From contig NZ_JALHLS010000002.1 in assembly GCF_022844445.1 (NCBI RefSeq), forward strand, positions 310,001-374,000: a stretch of 64,000 nt of DNA, given 5' to 3'. Positions within the stretch are counted from its first letter, which is position 1, and the number at the start of each line of letters is the position of its first letter. Both the position numbers and the translations under genes were made by a program. Positions 28,149 through 36,460 of the stretch are shown here, piece by piece. Origin of the DNA: Hyphomonas sp. (GTDB lineage Bacteria > Pseudomonadota > Alphaproteobacteria > Caulobacterales > Hyphomonadaceae). Below the pieces are notes generated by a model, which saw only the letters and a list, made by a program, of their open reading frames with translations, was not told where the DNA came from and made no database searches.

Positions 28149-28847
28149 CTAGCCTTGAAGGCGGTAACCTGCGCCCCGCACGGTCTGCAGCAGGGGCTCG
28201 GGGAAGTCCTTGTCGATCTTCGCGCGCAGGCGGGAGACGTGCACGTCGATGACATTGGTCTGGGGATCGAAATTGTAGTCCCAGACCTTCTCCAGCAGCA
28301 TCGTGCGTGTCACGACCTGGCCGGCATGGCGCATCAGATACTCCAGCAGGCGAAATTCGCGTGGCTGGAGATCGATCTTCTTGCCGGCTCGGGTGACCTT
28401 GCGGGTCAGGAGGTTCATTTCCAGGTCGCCGGCCTTCAGGGTGGTGACCTGCGGCTCGGCTGTCGTCCGCCGGCCGAGGGCTTCCACCCGGGCGGCCAGT
28501 TCGGCGGGCACGAAGGGTTTGCCGAGATAGTCCTCTGCGCCGGCCTTCAGGCCCTGCACCTTGTTGTGCGCATCACCGAGCGCCGACAGGAAAAGGGCAG
28601 GCGTCGTGCCGCCGGCATCTCTGAACTCCTTGATCAGGGTGAGGCCGTCCTTTTCGGGCAGCATCCGGTCCACGACGAGGGCATCGAAATCTGCCGCGCG
28701 GGCCCGGGCAAGCCCGGCAGCCCCGTCACGGGCACATTCGACGTCATGTCCGGCATCCGCGAGAACTTTCTCGATGAAGTCGGCCATCTCGTGATCGTCC
28801 TCGATCACGAGAACCTTGAGGGATCGATGGTGAAGCGTATCCGCCAT
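28149..28847 (-). CDS. OmpR-family response regulator, partner of the degP-linked kinase
   Basis: The ATG at 28847 is chosen because GGAG lies six bases upstream; an in-frame ATG four codons earlier lacks a site. The receiver domain has the IEDDHEM acidic patch, the acceptor Asp in VVDRMLPEKDG and the Lys in LGKPF. The C-terminal winged helix is complete (QPREFRLLEYLMRHAGQVV, IDVHVSRLRAKID, GAGYRL). It lies directly downstream of degP, matching the common degP-regulator-kinase order in alphaproteobacteria. It probably answers envelope stress. Confidence 0.92.
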   Translation of the reverse strand: MADTLHHRSLKVLVIEDDHEMADFIEKVLADAGHDVECARDGAAGLARARAADFDALVVDRMLPEKDGLTLIKEFRDAGGTTPALFLSALGDAHNKVQGLKAGAEDYLGKPFVPAELAARVEALGRRTTAEPQVTTLKAGDLEMNLLTRKVTRAGKKIDLQPREFRLLEYLMRHAGQVVTRTMLLEKVWDYNFDPQTNVIDVHVSRLRAKIDKDFPEPLLQTVRGAGYRLQG

Positions 28848-28868
28848 CAGGGGCTCCATTAACGCGGG

Positions 28869-30413
28869 TTACTTGGGAAGGTCGATCGTGCGGTAGTTAG
28901 TGACTTGGCCAATGCGGAGGGCCAGCAGCACCTTGGAACGGTTGGCCGCCTTGGCTTCGACAATGGCGCGTTGGAACGCGTCCACGGTCGGAACGGCGCG
29001 GCCGTTGGCTTCAAGGATCACAATGCCGTTCTCGAAGCCGGCTTTCTCGAAGATGCCGTCCGTGACGACTTCCGTGATGGCCAGGCCGGTATCGCCGGGG
29101 CGAAGGCCGAGGCGCGTGCGCGTCTCTTCATCCATCGGGGCGAGGCGTACGCCGAAGTCCGGAAGCAGCGTGCCGGGCAGGGCAGACGGGGCGCCGGGGC
29201 CGACGCTGTTGCCGTTGCCGTCGCCGGCAGGGGTCGCAGCACTCGGGTCTGCCGGGCGCTCGCCCACTGTAACGCTGATCGACTGGGGCTTGCCATCTCG
29301 CAGGATCGCGAACTCGTTCTTGGTGTTGGCGATAAGCTTGGCCACGAGACGCGTGGTCGAGGTGGAATCGGTGACCTTCTGGCCGTTGACAGAAAGGATG
29401 ATATCATTGCGCTTCAGGCCGGCACGTTCAGCAGGGCTGCCGCTCGTGACGTCGGCGATCAGGGCGCCCTTGACATCTTCAAGGCCGAGAGCTTCGGCAA
29501 ACTCGGGCGTCAGGTCGCCGATCTGCACGCCGAGCCAGCCGCGCGAGACGCGGCCATTGCGGATCAGCGTATCGGTAACTTCGCGGGCGAGTTCGGCCGG
29601 GATGGCAAAGCCGATGCCGACAGAGCCGCCGGTGGGTGAAAGGATCTGCGAGTTCACGCCAATCACGTTGCCCTTGAGGTCAAAGGTCGGGCCGCCGGAG
29701 TTGCCGCGGTTGATCGGCGCGTCGATCTGGAGGAAGTCCGTATACGGGCTGCCGGCGCCGAGTTCGCGGCCGTCAGCCGAAAGGATGCCTGCGGTGGCCG
29801 AGCCGCCGAGCCCGAACGGGTTGCCGAGCGCGACCACCCAGTCACCTTTACGGATGTCCTTGGACGTGCCGAACGACACATAGGGATAAGGGCCGGGTTG
29901 TTTCACGCGGACGACGGCAAGATCTGTCAGCGGGTCTGTACCGACAAGTTCGGCGTCCAGTTCACGTCCGTCGCTCATCACGATCTGGATCTGCGTGGCG
30001 CGTTCGATGACGTGATTGTTCGTCACCACCAGGCCATCCTGTGAAATGAAGAAGCCGGAACCCAGGGAGCGGGCCTCGCGGGTGCGCGGGCTTTCCTGCT
30101 CCTGCTGCTGGCGGCGCTGTTCGAAGAAATCTTCAAGGCCTGGCATGCCGCGGAACTGCTCGAAGAACTCATCCATGTCGCCAAGTTCGCTCATGTCCTG
30201 CGTCGAGACGACGTTGACCGAGACGACAGCGGGTTCGACTTTTTCGATCAGGTCAGCGAAGCTGAGCGGGGCGCCGGGGGGCGCCTGGATCGCGATCGGC
30301 TGAGCTCCGGCTTCCGACGGGATCAGCTTTGGAATGGCGAATGCGGATCCCATGAGCGCGGCGCCGACGGCTGCCGCCACAAGTGTCTGCGCCGAAACGC
30401 CAAATTTGTTCAT
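28869..30413 (-). CDS. degP: periplasmic serine protease/chaperone DegP (Do family)
   Basis: The ATG at 30413 has GGAG six bases upstream; a TTG one codon earlier is not needed. A signal sequence (residues 1-27) is followed by a trypsin-like domain with His in TNNHVIE, Asp in PLTDLAV and Ser in NRGNSGGPTF. Two PDZ domains follow, the first with VSRGWLGVQIGDLT and the second with RLGLRPGDTGLAITEV. A Gln/Glu/Arg-rich LA loop (FFEQRRQQQEQESPR) is present. DegP removes or refolds damaged envelope proteins. The downstream regulator and kinase probably share its transcript. A dyad lies about 60 bases upstream. Confidence 0.94.
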   Translation of the reverse strand: MNKFGVSAQTLVAAAVGAALMGSAFAIPKLIPSEAGAQPIAIQAPPGAPLSFADLIEKVEPAVVSVNVVSTQDMSELGDMDEFFEQFRGMPGLEDFFEQRRQQQEQESPRTREARSLGSGFFISQDGLVVTNNHVIERATQIQIVMSDGRELDAELVGTDPLTDLAVVRVKQPGPYPYVSFGTSKDIRKGDWVVALGNPFGLGGSATAGILSADGRELGAGSPYTDFLQIDAPINRGNSGGPTFDLKGNVIGVNSQILSPTGGSVGIGFAIPAELAREVTDTLIRNGRVSRGWLGVQIGDLTPEFAEALGLEDVKGALIADVTSGSPAERAGLKRNDIILSVNGQKVTDSTSTTRLVAKLIANTKNEFAILRDGKPQSISVTVGERPADPSAATPAGDGNGNSVGPGAPSALPGTLLPDFGVRLAPMDEETRTRLGLRPGDTGLAITEVVTDGIFEKAGFENGIVILEANGRAVPTVDAFQRAIVEAKAANRSKVLLALRIGQVTNYRTIDLPK

Positions 30414-30471
30414 CAACCTCTCCAGAGAAGTGAATTTGCCGCCCGTTCAGGCTGCGTGGGTGCACTTAAAC

Positions 30472-30493
30472 ATGACACACGTAATGTGGTCAT
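30472..30493. promoter_or_regulatory. inverted repeat in the degP promoter region
   Basis: Arms ATGAC(a)CAC and GTGGTCAT pair over eight bases with one bulged A around GTAAT. The dyad lies about 60 bases upstream of the degP start. Beside it, TTAA-N7-TTAG at 30493-30507 differs by one base from a CtrA box (TTAA-N7-TTAA). Either may regulate degP. Confidence 0.4.
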
Positions 30494-30557
30494 TAAAAGA
30501 CAGTTAGGTGATTTCCCGCGAATGTGAACTGCCTGCAGCAGGCGCTGCGGCAGGCGG

Positions 30558-30956
30558 TCAGACGTCTTCCGCCTCAATTTCGGTTGATTTCCGGCCGGCT
30601 TTCCGCGCGAGGATCAGGCCGGTCACCACACCTGTTGCGAGCAGACCAAACGGCAGCCCCCAGAGCAGCCAGCCAGAAGGGTCACGGGCCGGCGGACGGA
30701 ACAGGACGAATTCACCATATCGGCTGACAAACCAGTCCCGGACTTCTTTGTCTGAGGCACCCGCCTCGACCATTTCCCGGATGCGGATGCGCATGTCTTC
30801 GGCAATCGCCGCTGAGGACTGGGAGGCAGGTTCATTCTCGCAGGCCACGCAACGGATTTCCCGCATCAGCGATTGGGCGCGTGCTTCCTCGGCAGGGTCC
30901 GCCAGGGGCGTCTCGGCCAGAAAAGCTATGAAGGCGGCGGCAAGGAGACTTTTCAT
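30558..30956 (-). CDS. ccmH: cytochrome c maturation thiol oxidoreductase CcmH
   Basis: The ATG at 30956 gives a 132-residue protein with a signal peptide (MKSLLAAAFIAFLAETPLA). The redox motif is R-C-V-A-C-E-N, the CcmH CxxC, followed by the usual AEDMRIRIREMVEAGASDKEVRDWFVSRYGEFVLFRPP. A C-terminal membrane helix (WLLWGLPFGLLATGVVTGLI) anchors it. CcmH reduces the apocytochrome heme-binding cysteines. It lies 144 bases upstream of degP on the same strand, but opposite to ccmI-ccmE-ccmF. The open frame continues upstream into the TerB-like gene by chance. Confidence 0.93.
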   Translation of the reverse strand: MKSLLAAAFIAFLAETPLADPAEEARAQSLMREIRCVACENEPASQSSAAIAEDMRIRIREMVEAGASDKEVRDWFVSRYGEFVLFRPPARDPSGWLLWGLPFGLLATGVVTGLILARKAGRKSTEIEAEDV

Positions 30957-31005
30957 GCTCGCCAGATAGCAAATCCGCGCCGGGCATGAAACCGGCCATG
31001 GCGCC

Positions 31006-31501
31006 TCAGCCTGGCCATGGGGGCTCAGACTTGAGAGAGGCGTCCAGCTGGTCGAGCAGCCGGGCCTCTTCGTCCTGCACCACGCCGTCCGCGCTGCGAT
31101 CTTCCGCAGCACCAGCTTCAGGTTTTCGATGCCCGTTTCGGTCAGCAGCTTGTCGGCAAAGGAGACCCTCCTGTCGAGCGAAGGGATTTGGTCCGGCGTC
31201 CGGCAGCGCTCACGGCATCCGTCGCGGTCAAAATTGCCGAAGAGCTCTGCCGCCCGCACTTGGGCTTCGAGGATTTCCCGATCGTCGACTGCGCCGTCAG
31301 CGGCGACCATCAGCGCCAGGACGTCGATGAGCAGGACAAGGAAGATTTCGTCCACCGACCGTTCTGCGTCGTCGTCCTTGGGCCAGGGCTCGGAATAGAG
31401 GTGGTACTGCAATGCGGTCAGGTCTTCTTCCAGCGCGGCCATGTTGTCGAGGCCATCGGTGACCGTCGCCGCGCCGCCGAAGGCCTTGGCCTGCTTGGCA
31501 T
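31006..31501 (-). pseudogene. frameshifted TerB-like gene
   Basis: Two repeats of the TerB signature occur in different frames. The first is VLALMVAADGAVDDREILEA; the second is ADGVVQDEEARLLDQLD, reached only by shifting frame near 31100. The sequence then runs to a stop at 31006. A second break lies at the start: AGGAGG precedes an ATG at 31501, but one extra base there is needed to read MAKQAKAFGGAATVTDGLDNM into the first ATG of the open part at 31442. TerB-like proteins are small, helical, acidic and of uncertain function. Decay or sequencing indels could explain both breaks. Confidence 0.65.
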
Positions 31502-31536
31502 TTGTCGCGCGCCGCCTCCTCGGCTAAGCGTTTAGC

Positions 31537-34230
31537 ATGCTCACGATCCGCCCCATCGCCCCGATACCCGAAGCCGCGCTCGCCGCCGCTGAAGCGCACG
31601 CCCCTTACCTGCGCCGGCTGCGCGACCGGGGCGTCGGAACGAACTTCCCGGCTGCACTCGAGGCGGCGCGCACACTCCCAGCGAGCACGTCGCTGGACGA
31701 AGCCATGACGGTGTTGCGGGCCGCGAAACTGGCGGTACACCTGTCACTCGCGGGCGATGATCTCTCCGGTCAGCGGGACGTGATGGACGTCACGCGGTGC
31801 CTCACGGAGTTTGCCGGCGAAAGCCTTGATGCCGCCCTGCGCGTCGCGCTGGCCGCACGTGGCCTGAACGCAGAGGGCATCTTCGCCATCGCGCTCGGCA
31901 AGATGGGCGCCTTCGAGCTCAATTACTCCAGCGATATCGACATCGCTGTCTTCTACGACCGCGAACGCTTCGATGGCGGCCAACGCGATCCCGGAGAAGC
32001 CGCGCAGCGCGTGGTGCGTGATGTCGTGAAGATCATGGATGAGATCACGTCAGGCGGCTATGTCTTCCGCACCGATCTGCGCCTGCGCCCGGATCCATCC
32101 TCCACGCCCATCGCCGTCTCAACCGAAATGGCCGAACTTTACTACGAGAGCGTCGGGCAGAACTGGGAGCGCATGGTCTGGATCAAGGGACGGCCAGCGG
32201 CGGGCGACCGTGGCGCAGCCGAAAAGTTCCTTGGACGGATGGAGCCCTATGTCTGGCGCCGTAATCTCGACTACTGGGCCATTGGCGACATCCAGGCCAT
32301 CAAGCGCATGATCAATACAAAAGTCGGCGCAGGCGAATTCGATATCCGCTCGCCCGATGTCAAACTTGCGCCGGGCGGAATCCGCGAGATCGAGTTCTTC
32401 GTCCAGACGCAGCAGCTGATCCTCGGCGGCCGGGAGCCGTCGCTGCGCGACAACACCACGCTCGGCGCGATGGCCGCGCTGGAAGCCGAAGGCATCGTTG
32501 CGAAGTCCACCGCCGAGACTCTGTCGACCGCATACCGCGCGCTGCGAAATGTCGAGCACCGCATCCAGATGCGCCAGGACGAGCAGACGCACACGGTGCC
32601 CGCCGATCCGGCAGAGCGCGAAAGCCTGGCCTATCTCTGCGGCTACGGCGCACTCGCAGACTTTGACCGCGACCTGCTCGATACGCGCCGCCAGGTTCAG
32701 GCAGCCTATGATGCGCTGTTCGCGCAGCAGGACCGTGCCGCCAGCAGCCACGGGCTGGGCAATCTTGTCTTCACCGGCGTTGATGATGATCCGGGTACGG
32801 TTCAAACACTGGCGGGTCTCGGCTTTTCTGATCCGTCTGCCGCCATCGATACGATCCGCAACTGGCACCGTGGCCGCGTGCCCGCCACGCGCACGGCGCG
32901 CGGACGCGAACTTCTGACCTCTATCCTGCCGGGCATGCTGGAAGCGATGGGTGCGACCGGCGAACCCGATCAGGCCTTTCACTGGTTCTCGCGCTTCTTC
33001 GAGGGGCTTTCGTCCGGCGTTCAGACGCTGTCCATGCTGCTCGCGCGGCCAGATCTCCTGTCCGACCTTGTCGCCACGCTTGCCCTCGCGCCGCGCCTTG
33101 CCCGCATCCTTGCGCGCCGGCCGGATCTTCTGGAAGCGCTTGTCTCGAATGCTATCCCCAAGGCGCCTGAAGTTTCCGCGGCCGTATCCTTCGACGCAGC
33201 GCTGGACAATTGGCGCCGCTATCACCGCGAGCAGGGCTTCCTCACCGGGCACCGCCTGTTGCACGGGCTGATCGCGCCCGAGGAGGCCGCGCTGGTCTGG
33301 ACCCGTCTTGCCGATGAGACGATCCGCTACATGGCGGCCGTGGGCGAAGCGGAGACGGCGCGGCGCTACGGTGAGGTGCCGGGACGCTGGGCCGTGTTCG
33401 GTATGGGCAAGCTGGGCGGCGAGGAAATGACCGCGGGCTCGGATCTCGACCTCATCGTGATCTACGATTCTGCCTCAGACAACGCACAGAACTGGTTCAC
33501 GCGCCTCACGCAGCGCCTGATCACCGGTCTCACTGCGCCGACGGCCGAGGGCGATCTCTATGAGGTCGACATGCGCCTGCGCCCCTCGGGCAGGGCGGGT
33601 CCGGTGGCCGTCAGCCTGGAGGCGTTCCGCCACTACCAGAATGAAGAAGCCTGGACATGGGAACACATGGCGCTGACGCGTCTGCGCTTCGTGGCAGGTG
33701 ATGCCTCGCTCGGCGACGCGGTGCGCCAGATCGGCGCCGATGCCATCTCCATCCGCGCGCGCAGTCCGCGGCGCAAGCAGATACCTGCCGATGTGTCCGA
33801 CATGCGCCAGACGCTCTACCGCGAAAAGCCAGGGCACGGACTCTGGGACTTCAAGACCGCAAAGGGCGGCCTCGTTGATATCGAGTTCATGGCGCAGCAG
33901 GAAATGTTGCTCCGTGCCCGGCCGGAGCTGGTGCGCCCCAATACCGGGATGGCGCTGTCCGGGCTCGCAGATGCCGACGGGGCAGATAGCTTGGACTGGT
34001 GCTTCCTGCGAGCTGCGCTCAACCTCCTGTCGGCCATGCAGCAGCTGCAACGCCTCGCCATCGGCAGCGACCCGGTGGACGCCGAGATGCCCGAAGGCCT
34101 GAAAGCCCGGATGTGCCGGGCAGCCGGCGAGGACGACTTCGAGGGCCTGGAAGAGCGCCTGACCGCCGTAAAATCAAGGGTTCACGCCCTTGCTGCAGAA
34201 AAACTTCACCTCCCGGCGACGGAATCCTGA
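31537..34230 (+). CDS. glnE: bifunctional glutamine synthetase adenylyltransferase/deadenylylase
   Basis: An 897-residue protein, slightly shorter than most GlnE (about 950-1000). It has both nucleotidyltransferase domains: GKMGAFELNYSSDIDIAVFYD near residue 125 (deadenylylation) and GKLGGEEMTAGSDLDLIVIYD near 630 (adenylylation), each followed by helical regulatory regions. Motifs WERMVWIKGRP and WTWEHMALTRLR are also present. The enzyme switches glutamine synthetase activity by adding or removing AMP in response to PII and glutamine. The start lies 36 bases from the divergent TerB-like remnant, so the promoters overlap. Confidence 0.96.
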   Translation: MLTIRPIAPIPEAALAAAEAHAPYLRRLRDRGVGTNFPAALEAARTLPASTSLDEAMTVLRAAKLAVHLSLAGDDLSGQRDVMDVTRCLTEFAGESLDAALRVALAARGLNAEGIFAIALGKMGAFELNYSSDIDIAVFYDRERFDGGQRDPGEAAQRVVRDVVKIMDEITSGGYVFRTDLRLRPDPSSTPIAVSTEMAELYYESVGQNWERMVWIKGRPAAGDRGAAEKFLGRMEPYVWRRNLDYWAIGDIQAIKRMINTKVGAGEFDIRSPDVKLAPGGIREIEFFVQTQQLILGGREPSLRDNTTLGAMAALEAEGIVAKSTAETLSTAYRALRNVEHRIQMRQDEQTHTVPADPAERESLAYLCGYGALADFDRDLLDTRRQVQAAYDALFAQQDRAASSHGLGNLVFTGVDDDPGTVQTLAGLGFSDPSAAIDTIRNWHRGRVPATRTARGRELLTSILPGMLEAMGATGEPDQAFHWFSRFFEGLSSGVQTLSMLLARPDLLSDLVATLALAPRLARILARRPDLLEALVSNAIPKAPEVSAAVSFDAALDNWRRYHREQGFLTGHRLLHGLIAPEEAALVWTRLADETIRYMAAVGEAETARRYGEVPGRWAVFGMGKLGGEEMTAGSDLDLIVIYDSASDNAQNWFTRLTQRLITGLTAPTAEGDLYEVDMRLRPSGRAGPVAVSLEAFRHYQNEEAWTWEHMALTRLRFVAGDASLGDAVRQIGADAISIRARSPRRKQIPADVSDMRQTLYREKPGHGLWDFKTAKGGLVDIEFMAQQEMLLRARPELVRPNTGMALSGLADADGADSLDWCFLRAALNLLSAMQQLQRLAIGSDPVDAEMPEGLKARMCRAAGEDDFEGLEERLTAVKSRVHALAAEKLHLPATES

Positions 34231-34274
34231 GGTTTCCCCGTTTCATCAGCGCTGGGATCAACAAGGAGCTCACA

Positions 34275-34853
34275 ATGAAGAAACTCACTCTCGCCGCAGC
34301 CTCGGCGCTGACACTCGCGCTGGCTGTCCCGATGATTGCCCAAGCCGGTGGCCACAAGGGCGGCATGCATTTCGAGCAGATGGACACCAATGGCGACGGC
34401 ATGATTGCCCGCCCCGAAGCCGAGCGGTCTGCCGCTGAATCGTTTGCCAAGATTGACACCAATACGGACGGTTTTCTCACGCAGGAAGAGCTGAAAGCCG
34501 GCCATGAAGCCCACCGAGCCGAAATGAAGGCGAAATGGGCCGAAAAATCCGAAGGCAAGCCGGCCCGCGAGCCGAAGGCGGACATGGACCCGGCCAAGGC
34601 CGAAGCCTGGAAGGCCCAGAAGGAGGGGCGCATGGCAAAGATGGTCGAGAAATCGGCTGAACGCTTTGCCGCCGTCGATACCGACAATGACGGCCGCTGG
34701 AACCAGGCTGAGTATGTCGCGCACCGCCTTGAGCACTTCACCAAGCTCGACACTGACGGCGACGACAACATCACGGCCGCCGAGCAGGAAGCGGCCAAAG
34801 CCAAGATGAAGGAGAAACGCGGCAAATGGCGGGACAAGCCGGCCGAGCAATAA
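34275..34853 (+). CDS. secreted EF-hand calcium-binding protein
   Basis: The ATG at 34275 has AAGGAG seven bases upstream. A 192-residue protein with a signal peptide cleaved after AQA (about residue 24). Four EF-hand loops follow: MDTNGDGMIARPE, IDTNTDGFLTQEE, VDTDNDGRWNQAE and LDTDGDDNITAAE; all carry the acidic ligands, although the fourth has D for G at position 6. A Lys/Glu-rich helix links the two pairs. It lies 44 bases after glnE and just before an ECF sigma operon. It likely acts as a periplasmic Ca2+ sensor or buffer. Confidence 0.9.
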   Translation: MKKLTLAAASALTLALAVPMIAQAGGHKGGMHFEQMDTNGDGMIARPEAERSAAESFAKIDTNTDGFLTQEELKAGHEAHRAEMKAKWAEKSEGKPAREPKADMDPAKAEAWKAQKEGRMAKMVEKSAERFAAVDTDNDGRWNQAEYVAHRLEHFTKLDTDGDDNITAAEQEAAKAKMKEKRGKWRDKPAEQ

Positions 34854-34950
34854 GCGCCTCTGAGCCGGGCCGGAGCCATGTTGTGGCGATTGCATCCCCC
34901 CTGCGATTGCCTATCGGGTCGCCGGCCCGGAATCGGATAGATGCTGCTGC

Positions 34951-35496
34951 GTGGCTTTCACGTCTGACCTCGACCAGATCACACGTGCCGCAGCGGGCGA
35001 TCCGGCTGCGGTACGTGCCCTTGTCAACCGCTACAGCCCGGGTGTCCTTGGTTTGGCTACCCGCATGCTGGCAGACCGCGCAGAGGCCGAAGACGTGACA
35101 CAGGAAACCTTCCTTCGCGCCTGGAAAGCGCTGCCCGGCTGGGAACCACGTGCCAAATTTTCGACCTGGCTGCACCGGGTCGCGCTCAACCTTTGCTACG
35201 ACCGTCTGCGCAAGCGGAAGGAATCGCTGCCAGGCGCGTTGCCGGACCAGGCCGACACGCGCCTCGCCCCGCACGAGGCGCTCGACCAGGCCCAGCGCGT
35301 CTCCGCCATCGAAGGCGCGATCACCGCGCTGCCGGAACGCCAGAGCGCCGCCTTGACGCTGTGCGCTTTGCAGGGACACTCGCAGGCCGAAGCGGCGGAG
35401 ATTCTCGAAATCAGTGTGGAGGCCCTCGAAAGCCTTCTCGCCCGCGCGCGGCGGACCTTGCGCGCACAATTGCTGGAAGGGAGAACCAGCGCATGA
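34951..35496 (+). CDS. ECF-family RNA polymerase sigma factor
   Basis: A 181-residue protein from a GTG start. Region 2 (VRALVNRYSPGVLGLATRMLADRAEAEDVTQETFLRAWKAL) and region 4 (LPERQSAALTLCALQGHSQAEAAEILEISVEALESLLARARRTLR) are complete. A TGA-ATG overlap couples it to the next gene, a small membrane protein that is the likely anti-sigma factor. A third coupled gene encodes a CpxP-like periplasmic sensor. The signal may be metals or envelope stress. Confidence 0.92.
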   Translation: MAFTSDLDQITRAAAGDPAAVRALVNRYSPGVLGLATRMLADRAEAEDVTQETFLRAWKALPGWEPRAKFSTWLHRVALNLCYDRLRKRKESLPGALPDQADTRLAPHEALDQAQRVSAIEGAITALPERQSAALTLCALQGHSQAEAAEILEISVEALESLLARARRTLRAQLLEGRTSA

Positions 35497-35924
35497 CAGA
35501 AGACCGTCTGATCGAACTCATCGAGGCCTGGGGCGCGGACCCGTCAGCTTACCCGGAAGCTGACCGCGCCGCCGCCCGGGCCTTGCTCGCGGCGCATCCG
35601 CAGCGCTTTGCCGACGCTCTCGCCGAAGCGCGCGTTCTGGACGCGGCGCTTGCCCGGATGCCGGAAATTCTCCCCTCCACCACGCTCACCGACGCGCTCG
35701 TCGCCTCGGCGCCGAAGCCGCGCCGCGCAGCTGGCGGCTTCGGCCTTCCGAAGTTTGCGCCCTGGGCGCCGGCAAGCGGTTTTGCCGCGCTGGCCGCGGG
35801 TCTCTTCATGGGCGTGATGGTGGCCCCGGCCGCCAGCGCAGCCAGCGAAACGGAAGAAGTTGAACGCGTTCTCGAACACGCGCTTGGATTTGATCCGGCG
35901 GCGTTTGCTGAGGAACTGGGCTGA
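35493..35924 (+). CDS. putative membrane anti-sigma factor
   Basis: A 143-residue protein whose ATG at 35493 overlaps the sigma-factor stop. The N-terminal half (MTEDRLIELIEAWGADPSAYPEADR) is helical and cytoplasmic. One hydrophobic helix lies near residues 90-112 (FAALAAGLFMGVMVAP), followed by a short acidic periplasmic tail. No zinc-binding HxxxCxxC (ZAS) motif is present. Anti-sigma function is inferred from the ECF operon and the topology. It overlaps the next gene by one base. Confidence 0.7.
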   Translation: MTEDRLIELIEAWGADPSAYPEADRAAARALLAAHPQRFADALAEARVLDAALARMPEILPSTTLTDALVASAPKPRRAAGGFGLPKFAPWAPASGFAALAAGLFMGVMVAPAASAASETEEVERVLEHALGFDPAAFAEELG

Positions 35925-36460
35925 TGAGCGAACAACAACAACCGCAGGTCCGCCGCTTCCCGTTCTGGCTTACATTGTCCGTGCTCGGAAATCTCGTACT
36001 GATCGGCTTGCTGGCGGGCATTTTCCTGAAGGGACCAGCCGGACACGATCCCGGCCGCGATCGCGGCAAGGGCGGGGCAGGAATTGAGCTGACGGAAGCA
36101 GAGCGCGAAGGCGTGCGCCAGCTAATGCGCGAAAGCTTTGAAGCCGGGCGAGATGCCATGGCCGCGCGGCGCGAAGCCGAACGCGAACTGGCTACCGTGC
36201 TCAGGGCCGAAGTCTATGATGATGCCGCCGCCCGCGCGGCGCTCATGCGGCTGCGCGAAACGGACCGTGTCGCTCGGGAGACCGTGGGCAACCACATGTT
36301 TGACGGTCTCGCAGAGCTTTCGCCGGCGCAGCGCGCTCTGGTCGCCAGGATAATGTCCGGCAACATGGAAAAGCGCGGCAAGCGCGGTGAACGACTTGAG
36401 AAGTGGCGCGAGCGCCGCGACCAGCGCACCGATGCGACGCCGGAGACCGGTCCGAACTAG
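35924..36460 (+). CDS. CpxP/Spy-like periplasmic sensor (heavy-metal resistance family)
   Basis: A 178-residue protein with an N-terminal anchor (PFWLTLSVLGNLVLIGLLAGIFL). The periplasmic part has paired helices typical of the CpxP/ZraP/CnrX-like families: LTEAEREGVRQLMRESFEAGRDAMAARREAERELATVL and ALMRLRETDRVARETVGNHMFDGLAELSPAQRALVARIM. The C-terminus is basic. As the third gene of the ECF operon it may sense metal or misfolded protein and relieve the anti-sigma factor. It meets the convergent GFA gene with a 4-base overlap. Confidence 0.75.
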   Translation: MSEQQQPQVRRFPFWLTLSVLGNLVLIGLLAGIFLKGPAGHDPGRDRGKGGAGIELTEAEREGVRQLMRESFEAGRDAMAARREAERELATVLRAEVYDDAAARAALMRLRETDRVARETVGNHMFDGLAELSPAQRALVARIMSGNMEKRGKRGERLEKWRERRDQRTDATPETGPN

